Origin: Neelides folsomi
Lineage: Eukaryota; Arthropoda; Collembola; Neelipleona; Neelidae
Direction: 5' to 3'
Assembly: GCA_034687125.1 (NCBI GenBank)
Contig: JAQGBZ010000032.1
Span: forward strand, 1-64,000
Length of the DNA stretch: 64,000 bases
How positions within the stretch are numbered: position 1 is the stretch's first letter; each line of letters opens with the position of its first letter. The notes under the pieces are model-generated. The model saw nothing but the letters and a program-made list of their open reading frames with translations, did not search any database and was not told where the DNA came from. This document shows, piece after piece, positions 1 to 11,514 of this stretch. A program made the position numbers and the translations under genes.

Positions 1-2
1 TT

Positions 3-1334
3 GCTGTGACGGTTTGGTTCTGGAGGAGAGTGAAGGCTCAACCGCGACCGCCTGCGTTATTGGAAAAAACAATTTTTGCTCTTGCTCTTGCCATTCTCGC
101 CCTTGATCGTAAGATTTCAATAATTTTGTATAAATATTTCTCAAGTTATATTTTTGAGAATTGTATGTAATCACGGATTTTATTTACAGTTCCAGTCGAG
201 TGGTTCACTTTGTTTCTCGACATGCCATACATGCTTCTTTTATCAGATATTCGTCAAGGAATTTTCTATGCAGCTCTTCTCTCCTTCTGGCTTGTATTTA
301 CTGGAGAGCACTTAATGGTACAAATACAATACATAGAAGCTACAGATATCAATTTTATAATTTTCATAATTTATAATTTTCTGATTCAGAAAATAAGATC
401 ATGAATTCTTAATTTAATTATCATTAAATAGGAAAGTGGAAGAGAAAAAAAAGGAATTCAAAACTATCGGAACGAACTTGGAGGAGTTGCAGTTGGAGTT
501 GTCGCTCTTTTTCTATTCGACCTTTGCGAGCGCGGGACACATCTGAGGAATCCATTTCATTCTCTTTGGGCGACAACGGCGGGTGCAAGAGTTGGACTCA
601 GCTTGTTGGTTGCAGCTGCAACTTGCGCTTCTCTTTATTTTGTTCTCCTCTCTTATCTGGTTTGGAGAGTTTTTACCAACATTGGAGCGAAGCAAACTGT
701 TCTCCCAGCCATGTCAGAAGTGAGGAGACTTCACTATAGAGGAATTATTCATCGATTCAAATTCCTCTTGATGGCAACTCTAGTTTGTGCTGCACTGACA
801 GTTGCTGGCTTCATTTTCGGACAAGTAATTTAAAATTACATAATTTAAAACTAACACCAATGTCAATTGGCAAATGTGTAATTAAATAAAATTAAAAAAT
901 AGGTAACTGAGGATAAATGGAAATGGGAAGGAGATGTTGAACTCGAATATACTTCGGCCTTCTTTACTGGAGTTTATGGGATGTGGAACATTTACACAGC
1001 GGCACTTCTTTGTCTCTACGCTCCTTCTCACAAATCATGGCCCCAAGAGAGAGGTTTTAAATTAAATAAATTATTTAAGATATTCACATTTAGATTTAAT
1101 ACCTGTGGACCGAATTTGTGAACTACGATTATCTAACATTTTTCTTATAAGAATAATTTTTATTAAAATTTTAGTACGACCATTCTATATTCATAACATC
1201 ATAACAAATTGTAATTTTTAGATCCATTTCATCCATCAAGTGGAGCAGAGGAAATTGAATTCTCACGTCTAGATCCAGACACATCAGAGATTTCTGCTAT
1301 TGCATCATTTGCCAAAAAAGTGGCTGCGGACTGA
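3..1334 (+). CDS. wls: Wntless (Evi/GPR177) homolog, C-terminal part
   Basis: Partial gene; the 5' part lies left of the window. Five exons can be joined in phase: 3–108, 190–317, 432–824, 903–1053 and 1222–1334, giving 296 residues to the stop. Wntless is the multi-pass Golgi/endosome receptor that carries lipidated Wnt proteins to the cell surface. Recognition rests on the strongly conserved block in exon 2, where [20 protein letters not shown] runs on into an IRQGIFYA-type stretch, followed by exon 3 with [10 protein letters not shown] and several transmembrane helices. Exon 4 ([12 protein letters not shown]) gives the last membrane segment, and the short cytosolic tail ends in a Ser/Ala-rich stretch. 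Introns are 80–170 bp, with donors gtaaga, gtacaa, gtaatt and gttttaa and acceptors ending cag or tag. The family call is very secure; only the exon borders are hand-inferred. Confidence 0.95.
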
Positions 1335-2035
1335 AATATTCATATAAAATGAGTCTTATTTCATAGTATTACTTTTTACTAACTTTTTATGAACTTTATA
1401 CAATTGCTTTTAAAATCTCACTTTATAAACTTCTCCATGTTTAATGGTTGATCTCTTGACTTGAGTACTGAATTCTCAAAACATGTGTCAAATATTTACA
1501 CTGATGTTTCTCACTTGCAAAACTTATAAATGTTCAATACATTTCTAATTAATTGACCAATACAATAATGAAATAACTTTAAAATTTTGAATTTAATTCA
1601 ATATTTTTAAAATATAGTTAAAAACCCAGTGGAACTTTAAAATATTTATTAGATTTATGAAATTTACGATGTATCACGATGTATGAAATTTAACAATTAT
1701 AAGGAATAAGAACTAACTTTTAAATAAAGCTCTCTTTGTGTTTAATGTTTGTAGTTTATTTCGCATAAACACAACAAGACGCTCTTTTGTAACATTCTAA
1801 TGTTTATAATTATTATCTTACAGATCTACATTTTATCTAATGATACAGCTCTTTAAAATAATTTTAAAAACATTTTGACATAACAAAAAAAAGTAAAATT
1901 TTGAACTTTATAATAAATTCAAAAGTCAATTGAACGATTTATAAGTGTTTTGGATTCAAAGTGGCTAAAGTGAAAAAGACAGAGACTGACTTTTAATTAA
2001 AGTTAACTATTAAGTGATTAAACTTTTCTTCAAAA
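1335..2035. other. Intergenic spacer, Wntless to tetraspanin
   Basis: About 700 bp of very AT-rich DNA. There is a small direct repeat around 1667–1694, where the word cgatgtat occurs twice between two copies of atgaaattta. The last 100 bp should hold the tetraspanin 5' leader. I see no convincing core promoter or RNA gene. Confidence 0.6.
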
Positions 2036-4682
2036 ATGGCCCAGGAGTATGATGCTGGTAAACAAGGAATGCCAAGAAGGAAATCTACAGCTCCTAGAGG
2101 ATCAAGAGTATCAAATGAAAAAATAAAGAAAAACTCCATTGTGGAACGTTTAGAAGGAAATTACAAAGACATGCAAAATCAAAATTCGAATGCTGAAACT
2201 CAGGAGGCTCAGGAAATTACTTCTGAACCAGAATTCGATTTTAAAAAATACCGTCCAGGTGGACATGTTTGGGAATTGTACGACGTTTAAAACTATTAAA
2301 TTCTTGTCTAATAAAAGATAATTCGAAATAATTCAAACTAGAAAAATCTTTAACTTTCTCATTCTGTAGATAAATGACCATTTCTATATAATATTATAAA
2401 TATTTGTACTTACATATTTACTACATTTTGTATTATTAGTATGTTGGTTGTGATGTATGTTTTATCTATACATATAAAATCAATTTTAGATACGAGGGTT
2501 TGAAATATCGTTGGATTCCCTGGTACCTTCGACTCCACCCACTCTTTGATGAAACTCGGGCTTACGTTGACTTTTGGAACTTTGGGAATCGAAAAAATGT
2601 TGATCATACCAAACCATATTATGTAACTCACAGCACGGCTCCAATCAAAGGACAAGATGAACCAGAAGCTCTTAGAATTCTCAGACCTTAGTAAATCATC
2701 ATTACATTAAAACATCTAATATGATTTCATCACTCATTATTTTATAAGAAAAAATAAGCAAATTTTTTATTTGGGTTTGTTGTTTTTAGCACTCCGCTTA
2801 TCAATTTTCATCCAAGATTTGATTTCGTCGTATTTTTCTATTCAATTTGTGCTATTGTAATTTTCCTTCTTTATTTTAATTTTATTTATCTTTCTACCCA
2901 ATTACAATTATTCATTTTAAATAAACGTAAAGTATAGTAATGTGGTAAATTGTATAATCGATACTAATGCACATACATTGTATTTTTTAATATCCAGGCT
3001 CAGTTCATGTATTCAATGATCGTTGGAATTTTAGCCATTGAATTTGCAATCAAAGTCAAATTTTTCACTGATCTCGGAGAATATAAAAAAGTTGATCCTT
3101 ATGAGTTTGTCGTCACTAAGGGTCTTGACATTGGAACTTACGGTGCTTTATATTTCGTTACTGGAGCTATCCTTGCCACGATATGGTGGAGAGCATTTTA
3201 TAAATTCACCAACGGAGAATTCAATGGGATGCCAGAAGTAAAGATTCTCTCAACAATAAATATTGTTTATTTTTGATTTACATAAGATATGCTTAAAACG
3301 CTTAATTTTTTTTCACGTGTGATGATTTTGGCCAATTTATTAAAGTATTTTGTTGGGGCTTTTCTTGTCTGCCTCGTTCAATTTTATCTTTCCTTTGCCA
3401 TCATAAGTTATGCAGAGTGCAAGACCGATGAACTTGGAAACAACTTCCTTGCAAAGATAAAAAAATATAATCCAAATCCAACAAATATTAATGTTCGGAA
3501 AGTTACAAGAAGAATCAATGAAGTTCAAGCACTCGTATATAACTCAATTACAAAAAACTTAAATATTACATTAATTACACTGTAATGTTTAAATCTCTCT
3601 AATTATAGTAATCCAAAACTAAACTTAAATTTCCTAATCTTTGAATTTGTAGCTTGGGTGCTGTGGATGGAACAGCTACGAAGATTATGATTTAAAGAAT
3701 GGGACATCTCTTCCATTTACATGTGCGAATTCGACATGGGCTTATAATCACTTGTCAACTGACCTTGAACTTGTTCTCAAAAGCGCCTTTTTAGATTGGA
3801 GTCCTAAAGATATCTACGCAGTTCGGATCTCTCGGGTATATGATAAAATTATATCACCTTATGATACCAGTACTTATTGTTATCATTAAGAGTTAATGGG
3901 AGTTATATTTATTTAATATTTTTATATCACCTATTTTACCATCTTGTAAGGGATGCAAGGAACGGGTTGATGAATTGTGTAAAAATGTCATTACAACGCT
4001 GGGGAAAGGAATCCTTATTCTGATTGTTGTTGGCTTTGTTTACACGATCATCGTCGGCATCTTCATCTTTCTTTGGTATCCCGTTTACTCCATCGCGAAG
4101 GAAGTTTCGAAATACATCCAAGAATGTTCTTGGATAGAGCGCTATATGAATTACATCAATGCGAAGATCCGCCATCAGGAAAATGAGCGGAGGTGGGTCA
4201 TCCCAAAATCCTCTAGTGAGGATTCCAAAAACAAGGATCTCTACAAAAGCCGAAAAGAGCTCACACCATTGGAAAAGGAAAACGAATTTATATTTAAACG
4301 ACTTCTTTTGCTCTTGAAGGCAAATCCTGAAATGGACAACGAAGAACTGGAAAATCATTTTCGGGAGATCAGTGGAGAGAGAAAATTTCCGTTGTATGGA
4401 CCGAAAAAGGAGAGAGAAATGCAATATCACGAGTCGACCGACTCCGACTTGGAAGCAACAAAGGCAACTAAGGCCGAAAGACACAAATTGGGTCATGGAG
4501 AAGATTCCGTGGTTGGGAATGATGAGTTCATGGAGGACGAGAATGACGAATTCAACAATATGGATCCTGACACTCCAAAGGCCAAGAAATTAAGAATAGA
4601 AGATTTTGTACTTGACAAAAACATTGTGCTCAAAAGTTCAGAACCTCCTGGTTATGATGCCAGTTATGCTAGTAAGGCTTAA
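2036..4682 (+). CDS. Tetraspanin with long N- and C-terminal tails
   Basis: Seven exons (2036–2277, 2490–2690, 2790–2829, 2998–3237, 3346–3534, 3653–3835, 3951–4682) give 608 residues. Four membrane helices fall near 162–181, 206–225, 242–263 and 385–407. The large extracellular loop lies between helices 3 and 4 and carries the tetraspanin CCG signature (residues 307–309), then Cys328, Cys367 in a GC pair, and Cys375. Tetraspanins organise membrane protein complexes and are usually 200–350 residues; here a 160-residue charged N-tail and a 200-residue acidic, Ser/Lys-rich C-tail make it unusually large. Two borders are uncertain. Exon 1 could instead end at 2284 with exon 2 starting at 2497. 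Exon 3 could run on to about 2934, adding a hydrophobic stretch, but that would make five helices and break the fold. Fold call secure; exact subfamily unknown. Confidence 0.85.
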
Positions 4683-5612
4683 AGCTAGTGTAAAATAAAA
4701 ATACTACTGACCGACATACGAATAATGGAAAATATTTCCTATGTGAATGATGAATTGTTTAAAGTTGAATTTAAAGTCTTTTTAAAAATTGTTCTAACAC
4801 GATTTTCCTATTGATAGATAATAGAATACTTACATTGAATAAACTGAAGCTTTTTGATGTAAATTAGTTATTTATTGGAAGATGAGAATGATGATATGTT
4901 TAACAGATGAGCCCTTGACATGGTACAGTATATGTTACTCTTTTGTAAATACATATTATCATAAATATATTGGCAGTACAGTGTAGAGTATTATTTAAAT
5001 TATAAATTATAATCTCTCACTTCATTCTGTTATCTTTTGTTTAAACTTAAACACTAAAATACTTAACATGGACATATGCTTACAATATGTATCTGTACTT
5101 GAAGTTAATAAGTGTTACGAATATGTTATGTAATGTACAATATGTAGGTAATTATGTTTTTATCTGTATTAATATAAAAATTAATACTAAATAAACATTT
5201 CATCAAGTTTGAAAGTTTGACACAATAATGTTGTAATTTAGGTAAAATAATAATAAATTCAGCAACATGAATTCTAATGTAAAAGGATAAAATTTTGTGC
5301 ATTATGTTTGTCGCTATCAACGAGCATTGTTTGCTCATCATCACTCGTCCCTCCCCAGTCCCTCCCAATATTTTAACCCATTATGCAAAGAGTGTCTCGT
5401 AAAGGAGTCATGTACAGAAAAAGTAATATGCTCAACTCATTCCCACAAACTTTGTGTGATCGATTACATTCCAAATTATTTTTCTTGTAAAATAATTAAA
5501 GTTATCACGCGATTTTCAATTACTTATAAATTACCTTCTTTCATTTAAATATTACACCCTAGACGCCTCGACAATTAACTCCTAAAGCGAAACAAATTAA
5601 CTTAATAAGAAA
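4683..5612. other. Intergenic spacer upstream of SMP-30-like gene
   Basis: AT-rich, with no coding exon that I can support; short open frames here have no recognisable content. The right end contains a TATA-like box (see 5524–5531). Confidence 0.55.
5524..5531 (+). promoter_or_regulatory. Possible TATA box of the SMP-30-like gene
   Basis: The word ttataaat lies about 85 bp before the start codon of the single-exon gene at 5613. Start about 30 bp downstream would leave a leader of roughly 55 bp. In DNA this AT-rich, such words also arise by chance, so this is tentative. Confidence 0.3.
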
Positions 5613-6629
5613 ATGGGCAAATTAATTGTCACGATCCAACTAGTGTTTACATTTATCAGTATTTCCTCAGCTTGTTTTTTGATTCCTGACTATGAAGGCG
5701 ATTGCTTTTCAATACAAGGGACCGAATATATCACAAAGAACACTTCTCAATTTGGTCCCTTTATCGAAGGAGCTTCTGTTAATCCTTCAGGTCATATGTT
5801 CGCAGTCAACTATGGCGACTCATCAACAATGTTCCAATTGGGTCAAATGTATCCAGAACAAAAATTGATCTACGCAGATGAGATTCGTTCTTCTCTCTTC
5901 AATGGGATTCGCTTCAATTCATCCACCACAGCTTATGTTGTTGACGCCAATAACCATCGCGTTCTTCAAATCACTTTAAATCCAGATAACATTGTTGAGG
6001 AGGCCAAAGTTCATTGTCACGATAGACAAATGATCCAACCGAACGATTTGACGCTTTCAATAACTGGGACAGTCTTCACTTCAGGAATGCGTTGGATTCC
6101 AAATAATTCTCCAATTGATGGTGATATTTGGTCTTGTGTTCAAAATGGCCCACCTCAACTCCTTGGACTTTTAGGGAGAACAAATGGAATTGAAATTTCG
6201 CCTGATGAACAATTCCTTTATGTATCAGAATCAATGAACCGAGACAGCGTTCCATACATGCAGAAAATATGGAGATATGAAGTGAACGCTTGGGAGGGAA
6301 CAACCGAAAGTCGGATTTTATTTGTCGACTTTTCTCAATTGGACCAAACAGAGATGTGGGACATTGACGGAATGAAAACGGACATAATGGGAAATCTTTT
6401 TGTTGCGAGATATGGAGGAAGTCAAGTGGCAGTTTTCAACCCTGCTGGAACACACATTGCAACTCTCAGACTTCATTTTCCGAATCCAACCAATTTGGAA
6501 TTTGGGGGTGAAGATGGAAAAACGGTTTTTGTTGTTGGGCAATGTAGTGAAGAAGGTTCTGGGTGCGTTGACACCTTTCGTGTCGAATTCCCGGGGCGCT
6601 CTTGGTCAAATCTTCAAATGAAATTATAA
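5613..6629 (+). CDS. Secreted SMP-30/gluconolactonase-like beta-propeller protein
   Basis: One uninterrupted reading frame of 338 residues. Residues 1–20 form a signal peptide (hydrophobic, ending SISSA), so the product enters the secretory pathway. The rest fits the SMP-30/gluconolactonase/LRE six-bladed propeller, which binds a divalent metal and often hydrolyses lactones or esters. The expected metal-site residues appear in order: Glu52 in FIEGASVNPSG, Asn144 in QPNDLTL, Asn191 in RTNGIEISPDE and Asp252 in DIDGMKTD, followed by GNLFVARYGG. N-glycosylation sequons (NTS, NSS) agree with secretion. Every other multi-domain gene in the window is split by introns, so the intron-free structure suggests a retrocopy or, less likely, lateral transfer. 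Substrate cannot be told. It starts at the only ATG that gives a signal peptide. Confidence 0.85.
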   Translation: MGKLIVTIQLVFTFISISSACFLIPDYEGDCFSIQGTEYITKNTSQFGPFIEGASVNPSGHMFAVNYGDSSTMFQLGQMYPEQKLIYADEIRSSLFNGIRFNSSTTAYVVDANNHRVLQITLNPDNIVEEAKVHCHDRQMIQPNDLTLSITGTVFTSGMRWIPNNSPIDGDIWSCVQNGPPQLLGLLGRTNGIEISPDEQFLYVSESMNRDSVPYMQKIWRYEVNAWEGTTESRILFVDFSQLDQTEMWDIDGMKTDIMGNLFVARYGGSQVAVFNPAGTHIATLRLHFPNPTNLEFGGEDGKTVFVVGQCSEEGSGCVDTFRVEFPGRSWSNLQMKL

Positions 6630-8095
6630 AAATGGTCATTAAACAATTATACCAATTACCTAACATTATTTGCACTAACTGTCGTTGCATTAATTCGCAT
6701 CTCATTTTACGTGTTGCGTCCTACTAAAGAATTCCGATTACGTTCATTTGTGAAGGAGATATGTAATTATTAGAGGAATCAAAGGTTGAGAAGTTAATGA
6801 GAAGAGTCGTGAGAAGGAGGAATGAAGTTGACATTCGAATTAAGAGATTTTTGCAAAGGAAAGGAGGAATTGTTTAAAGGAAGGTTCGTCGAAGGTGAAT
6901 GTGAAGTTGATGAGAACGAATCAAGTTTTTATTTATCTCTTTTCGCACAGAGAACACATTTTTTCTACCCTTGAAAACCCTCGTCCTATTCATCCTATAT
7001 CCTTTTCCCATCAACTTCTCCCTTTCAATCCCCAATTTCCAACAAACTCTCATTTCATAAATTACAACTCACATGGAACACGTATTAAATTGTTCTCCAC
7101 ACTATTTGCTTCCATTTAACAATTATACCTAAAATGTACAATACCACATAGGAATTATTACACAGGAGTATATATTTATATAGGGATTCCTATATTGTTG
7201 CATTGGATTGTGTTCTGCGTAGGCCTTTAATTGCATTCTATGGGTAATTCAATTCTCTTATAAAAGCATAAAGCATTATATTATATTATTTTATTTTATT
7301 CGCCATCAGTCACGTAATTTGATATAAGTACTCTACACGTGGATTGCTTTATTATGACTTTATAACATTAGAGCAACTCAAAGATTTTTTTGCAAAATAC
7401 GTCCTGCAGTGGAATGTATTTAATGTAATATGAAATGAAGCGTACAAAGTATCATATATGTATTTGGTAGACATAATGGTATATGCCCATATTGTGATCA
7501 AATGCACTCGTGCAAATTTCCTACAATAGGGGCTTACAATCCAACACAAATCATTTTCTTTAGCGGCCGAGTTACTTAATGGCTCTAACCTCCTACCTGT
7601 ACATCTCTGAAGAAGTAGAAAGTGTAATACATATCATAACTATCATATGCATAAGAATCCCAATGGATTAAAAAGGATTAAAGACCAAAGTTGTAGAACA
7701 ACTCGTAGTTATAAAGAATCATATACACTCCTCACATTACATGATCCACCTCAACGAACTCTCTCATGATTGCGCAGATTGAAGCAATGTTCCCAATGAG
7801 AGCCCAATAAAGCTTTTTCCCAACATCAAAGAGATTGTGTTGTGGGGAACCAGAGGAGTTCCTACAGGTAGGCTATAGGTGTGTACTTTGTCCTCCTCAG
7901 ACGCTCGACGGTCATGAAGAGGAGGTTGTTGAAGTTGTAAAGGGGATTTGATCAATTCCTTCTTCCTCACTCACTTCACTCAATTCTCCAGCCACTTTCA
8001 TTTCTCAAAGTGATCAGGGCGGATTGACATCTTGTTCTCCCTTCCCCAAACACCCTGATTTAATTAATCTCCATTGTTTTGAATATTGTTCAATC
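6630..8095. other. Intergenic spacer, 1.5 kb
   Basis: An attaaa word at 6638–6643 may serve as poly(A) signal for the gene ending at 6629. The interval contains short open frames on both strands (for example 7764–7970, minus) without any recognisable domain or splice context. No gene is supported. Confidence 0.5.
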
Positions 8096-9688
8096 ATGCG
8101 GTGTACGGCGTGTTGCTGCATCCCTGCCCGACCTGCCGCTTTCATCATTGCAATCTTCAGCTTTGTAAGTTGAATCTCGATAATGTCATGCTCTTATAAG
8201 TATTTCGTCACTTCTTCCCTTTCATCTGTCTCTATTTTACATGAGATATATCCGTCTTTTTTGATGGTTCAGACTCATTGACAAATCGGCACGTATTTTT
8301 TAAAATGATCTTACATGTTTTGTGACATATTACATTGATTCACGTTACTCAATGTGTTATTTTAGAATAAATTATTTAAATGAAACAATTCAATTACATT
8401 TGCATTCTTAGGTATACATTATATTGTATTTGTTTATCAAATATAAAATTAATTTAGGATTTAGAATAATGATTTTTATGAACAATGTGAGCCCTGAGAT
8501 ACTATGTATTGCATGTGTATGAATATTTTACATTACAATTTAACTAAAATGGCGGGTTTTTTTAGGTTGGCGGGATTGCAATGTTGGTCGGATTAGGAAC
8601 TTTAATTCAAATTGATGAAAGCGAAAAGGCGTCAGCTGCTATGCAAGACGAAGAAGATTCCCTCCTGCTAGGAAATTCATTCAAGGAAAACATCGAAATC
8701 CACAAGGACTTTGCCTACATTGAAGAAGGTATGGCCTTTAAAATAAGAAAAAATAGACTTTAGGGTTAATGGGATAGACATAACTATTAGCATAAGAAGT
8801 GAATAGCACCAAATGTATTGATACGTATTTGTTGTGACTTTGATTGATCCAATACATTATTATATAAGATAAACATATTATATGATTCGATAATTTATTT
8901 TTCACAATGAGATTTTTTACAATAAGCGTCCTGAAGAATTTGAATGCATTAGCATAATAAGTATCTAAATAAGTAGAAATGTATGGCTTGCGTAATTATA
9001 ATTATAATACATATAGATCATGGCTTGATTGGGTTTTTTAGGTCTTCGAGGAATTGTGTATGCGATGCTTGTTCCTACTATTTTATCAGTCATTATCGGA
9101 ATCGTTCTCTTTGGTGCTGCTTTAAAGGTAAGAAACATTCTTTTTTATGCTTTAAGATTTATTACTCCAAATGGCAAAATGGCGTGGTTATCTACTAAAG
9201 TGTAGATTAACTACAGAGCAAGATTATAAAACTTCAGAGTTATTAGCGCCATTTTTAAATATACGCTTTTATGTTTTCAGAGGTGCAGTAATTTGAGTCG
9301 ACTTGCTCTTGGAGCAGATTTGCTCTCCATTTTTGGCACAATTGTGACTGGGATTGTGATGATGATTTGTGGCATTCATTGGTATTTCCCTCTTCTCCTC
9401 CTTCCATACATTCTTCTACATTGCTACTTTGCATGGGGAATTGTCAACTATTGGCATGAAACGTTGGACAACGCGCATAATCATGATTCAGAAATGGTAA
9501 AAATTTAGTCTTTTTACAGATCAGTTTGATTATGTAATTGTTAAATATGTGAAGTTTCAAATTTCTGATTCAAAAGTCCTATACAAAAAGAATGAGATAT
9601 TTAATAGAATCAATATTCAGATACATAATTAATTTTGATGTTAATAATTCAGGATAATAAAAACGTGGCGCCGCTCAAAAAGTTGTAA
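8096..9688 (+). CDS. Four-helix membrane protein with Cys-rich N-terminus
   Basis: Five exons (8096–8164, 8566–8728, 9042–9127, 9281–9496, 9653–9688) join in phase to 189 residues. The N-terminus starts MRCTACCCIPARP, a cluster of cysteines that could be palmitoylated. Four hydrophobic helices lie near 14–36, 82–104, 117–138 and 140–163. The loop between helices 1 and 2 is acidic (residues 40–77). The C-tail is short and polar and ends KKL. This architecture resembles small tetraspan families of arthropods such as DUF4728/Pasiflora and LAPTM4-like proteins, but I cannot assign it to any of them with certainty. There is no CCG motif, so it is not a tetraspanin. Exon borders are well supported: donors gtaagt, gtatgg, gtaaga and gtaaaa, all acceptors ending tag or cag, and matching phases throughout. 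Confidence 0.8.
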
Positions 9689-10925
9689 TGGACACTTCTA
9701 CTAGACGAAGACTCAATACATAAACTTATTCACAAATACTTCAAATACACAACAAATTGAAATTGTACAAGAACAAATTAGAACTAAGGATGGACACAAT
9801 ATGCATTTCAATTCAATTCAATATAAGTAAAATGAACTCAATGTTAGATCAACATACATACATGGACAATATTTCATTAATATTCAAAATCTTAAAGTAA
9901 GTAATAGTGAGAACCTAAGTGTAGTTATCACTAAAAAATGAATACCTGTGGGTTTAAAAAAGTTAAAAGTTTAAGACGAATTCACACTATTAACCTGTTT
10001 TATTTTTTATTCCGATTCTAAAATTTTTGTAAGTATAATGTACATATTAAAATATATTAAAAATTAGATATGAATACGGGCAAGAAATGGAGGAGGAAAA
10101 AACAGTTAAAATATCAAGTCGACCTTGTACGTGTCATATAATTTTTGATATTACATTCACTTATTCTTAATGCTATGAGCCTATGCTAGTTTTTCCCAAA
10201 TAAATTCTCATTACGTCAATTATGCAATTAAATTCCTCATTTCAATTCTCAAGATGCTTCAGTCGAATTGAAGATTAAGTGAATGGTATCTTGTGTATAA
10301 TTGTATTTACTATTCCAGAAATAATTAACAAAACGACTAGTTAATTAAAATATGTATGCCAAGAAGCCAAGATGTAAATTTAGTATAGTAATATGAATAT
10401 GGTATATGTACTATAAGTATGTGATCACATTGATAATGTGGCTAGTTATTTAAATGTTAATTTACACTTATACTTAAATAAGATAGAAGAAGATAAATCC
10501 GAAAGTATTTTGAATGTCAAACTTTTACGAATTTTCGATCAATCACTTTTGTACGTATGAATTTATGCATGAATTCATTTTTTATGTAGAGGAAACTTGA
10601 GGAGAATTAATGATGTTATTGTTAAACTAGTTTTTAGAACTCCAGTAAATCCGTAAAGAATAATTTATGTTTTATATAAATAAGAACAAAGGGTTTTGTA
10701 TCGTGTACACTGGCTTGTGTATTTTATTGTCTATTTTTCAAGTAAAATTTTATTTATATTATTTAGGCTAATTAAATTCAACTTTAAGTTATGAAGGACC
10801 TATTTGATATTATGATACTGATTCTACCTATAAGCTTATCCAGTGTTAAATTTTGATCATTTCTGCAATTGTAAGTGTCACTCTCTTTTATTCTTTCCGA
10901 AGTTATTTTCCAATTTTTTGGAGAA
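9689..10925. other. Intergenic spacer, 1.2 kb
   Basis: Very AT-rich with no supported coding exon. The right end could include a leader exon of the ShKT gene: a gtaagt donor-like word occurs near 10870. Nothing else stands out. Confidence 0.5.
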
Positions 10926-11438
10926 ATGTTTATTAAAAAAGATGCATTGAAGTTTTTAGTGTTCTTTATTTACGCAATAAATTTTATCACTGGACGTTTT
11001 AATTACGAAGCCGAATGTCTCTTCAATGACGACAACTCAACTTGTGACGAAGGTACGTAAATAATTATTTTTAATTATTATTTATAGTAATTAATATAAT
11101 TTTAAAATATACAATATTGAGTTCTTAATTAATGATTTAAAGAAACCGATCCGAGTAATGGAGCTGTTTCCGACGGAGAAAGAGGAAAATGTTCAGATAA
11201 AGTTATGAATTGCAAGGAATTCGCAAATCCCGGAACGTGCTGTGCACTCAAAGAAATGATGAATTACTCCTGTGAGAAAACGTGCCGATTTTGTACTGAA
11301 ATTTCTGGAGATCTCATCAGCACCACACCAATTCCTGGATTTCCTTCAGGAAATGCCCCTGGACCAACAGGCCAAACACAACAAGATCCATGTGCCCCTT
11401 CGTCTGGTGGATCACCATCCGTTAAACCACCAAAGTGA
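10926..11438 (+). CDS. Small secreted ShKT-domain protein
   Basis: Two exons, 10926–11052 and 11143–11438, joined in phase 1 (donor gtacgt, acceptor ttaaag), giving 140 residues. Translation could start upstream in the same frame, but this ATG gives the cleaner signal peptide (residues 1–23, a hydrophobic FLVFFIYAINF core). The second exon carries a six-cysteine ShKT module with the usual order: Cys, about seven residues, Cys, GTCC, then YSC, KTC and FC at the end. ShKT modules bind ion channels when used as toxins but are also common, non-toxic modules in secreted enzymes and matrix proteins of nematodes, cnidarians and arthropods. The tail is Pro/Gly/Ser-rich and disordered. It ends 76 bp from the 3' end of a heme peroxidase on the opposite strand. 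No toxin role is implied by the sequence. Confidence 0.8.
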
Positions 11439-11514
11439 AAATGAAATAGTCTTCATATAAATTTTATTTTTAAATATTACTTATTTTTAACAGTTTTGTT
11501 TAATTATTGTTAAT

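Noticed and set aside
2830-2934. Hydrophobic extension of tetraspanin exon 3
   Set aside because: It would add a fifth membrane helix and disrupt tetraspanin topology; AT-rich intron DNA often reads as hydrophobic.
3936-4496. 186-codon minus-strand frame
   Set aside because: Antisense of the last tetraspanin exon, which carries the fourth helix and the tail.
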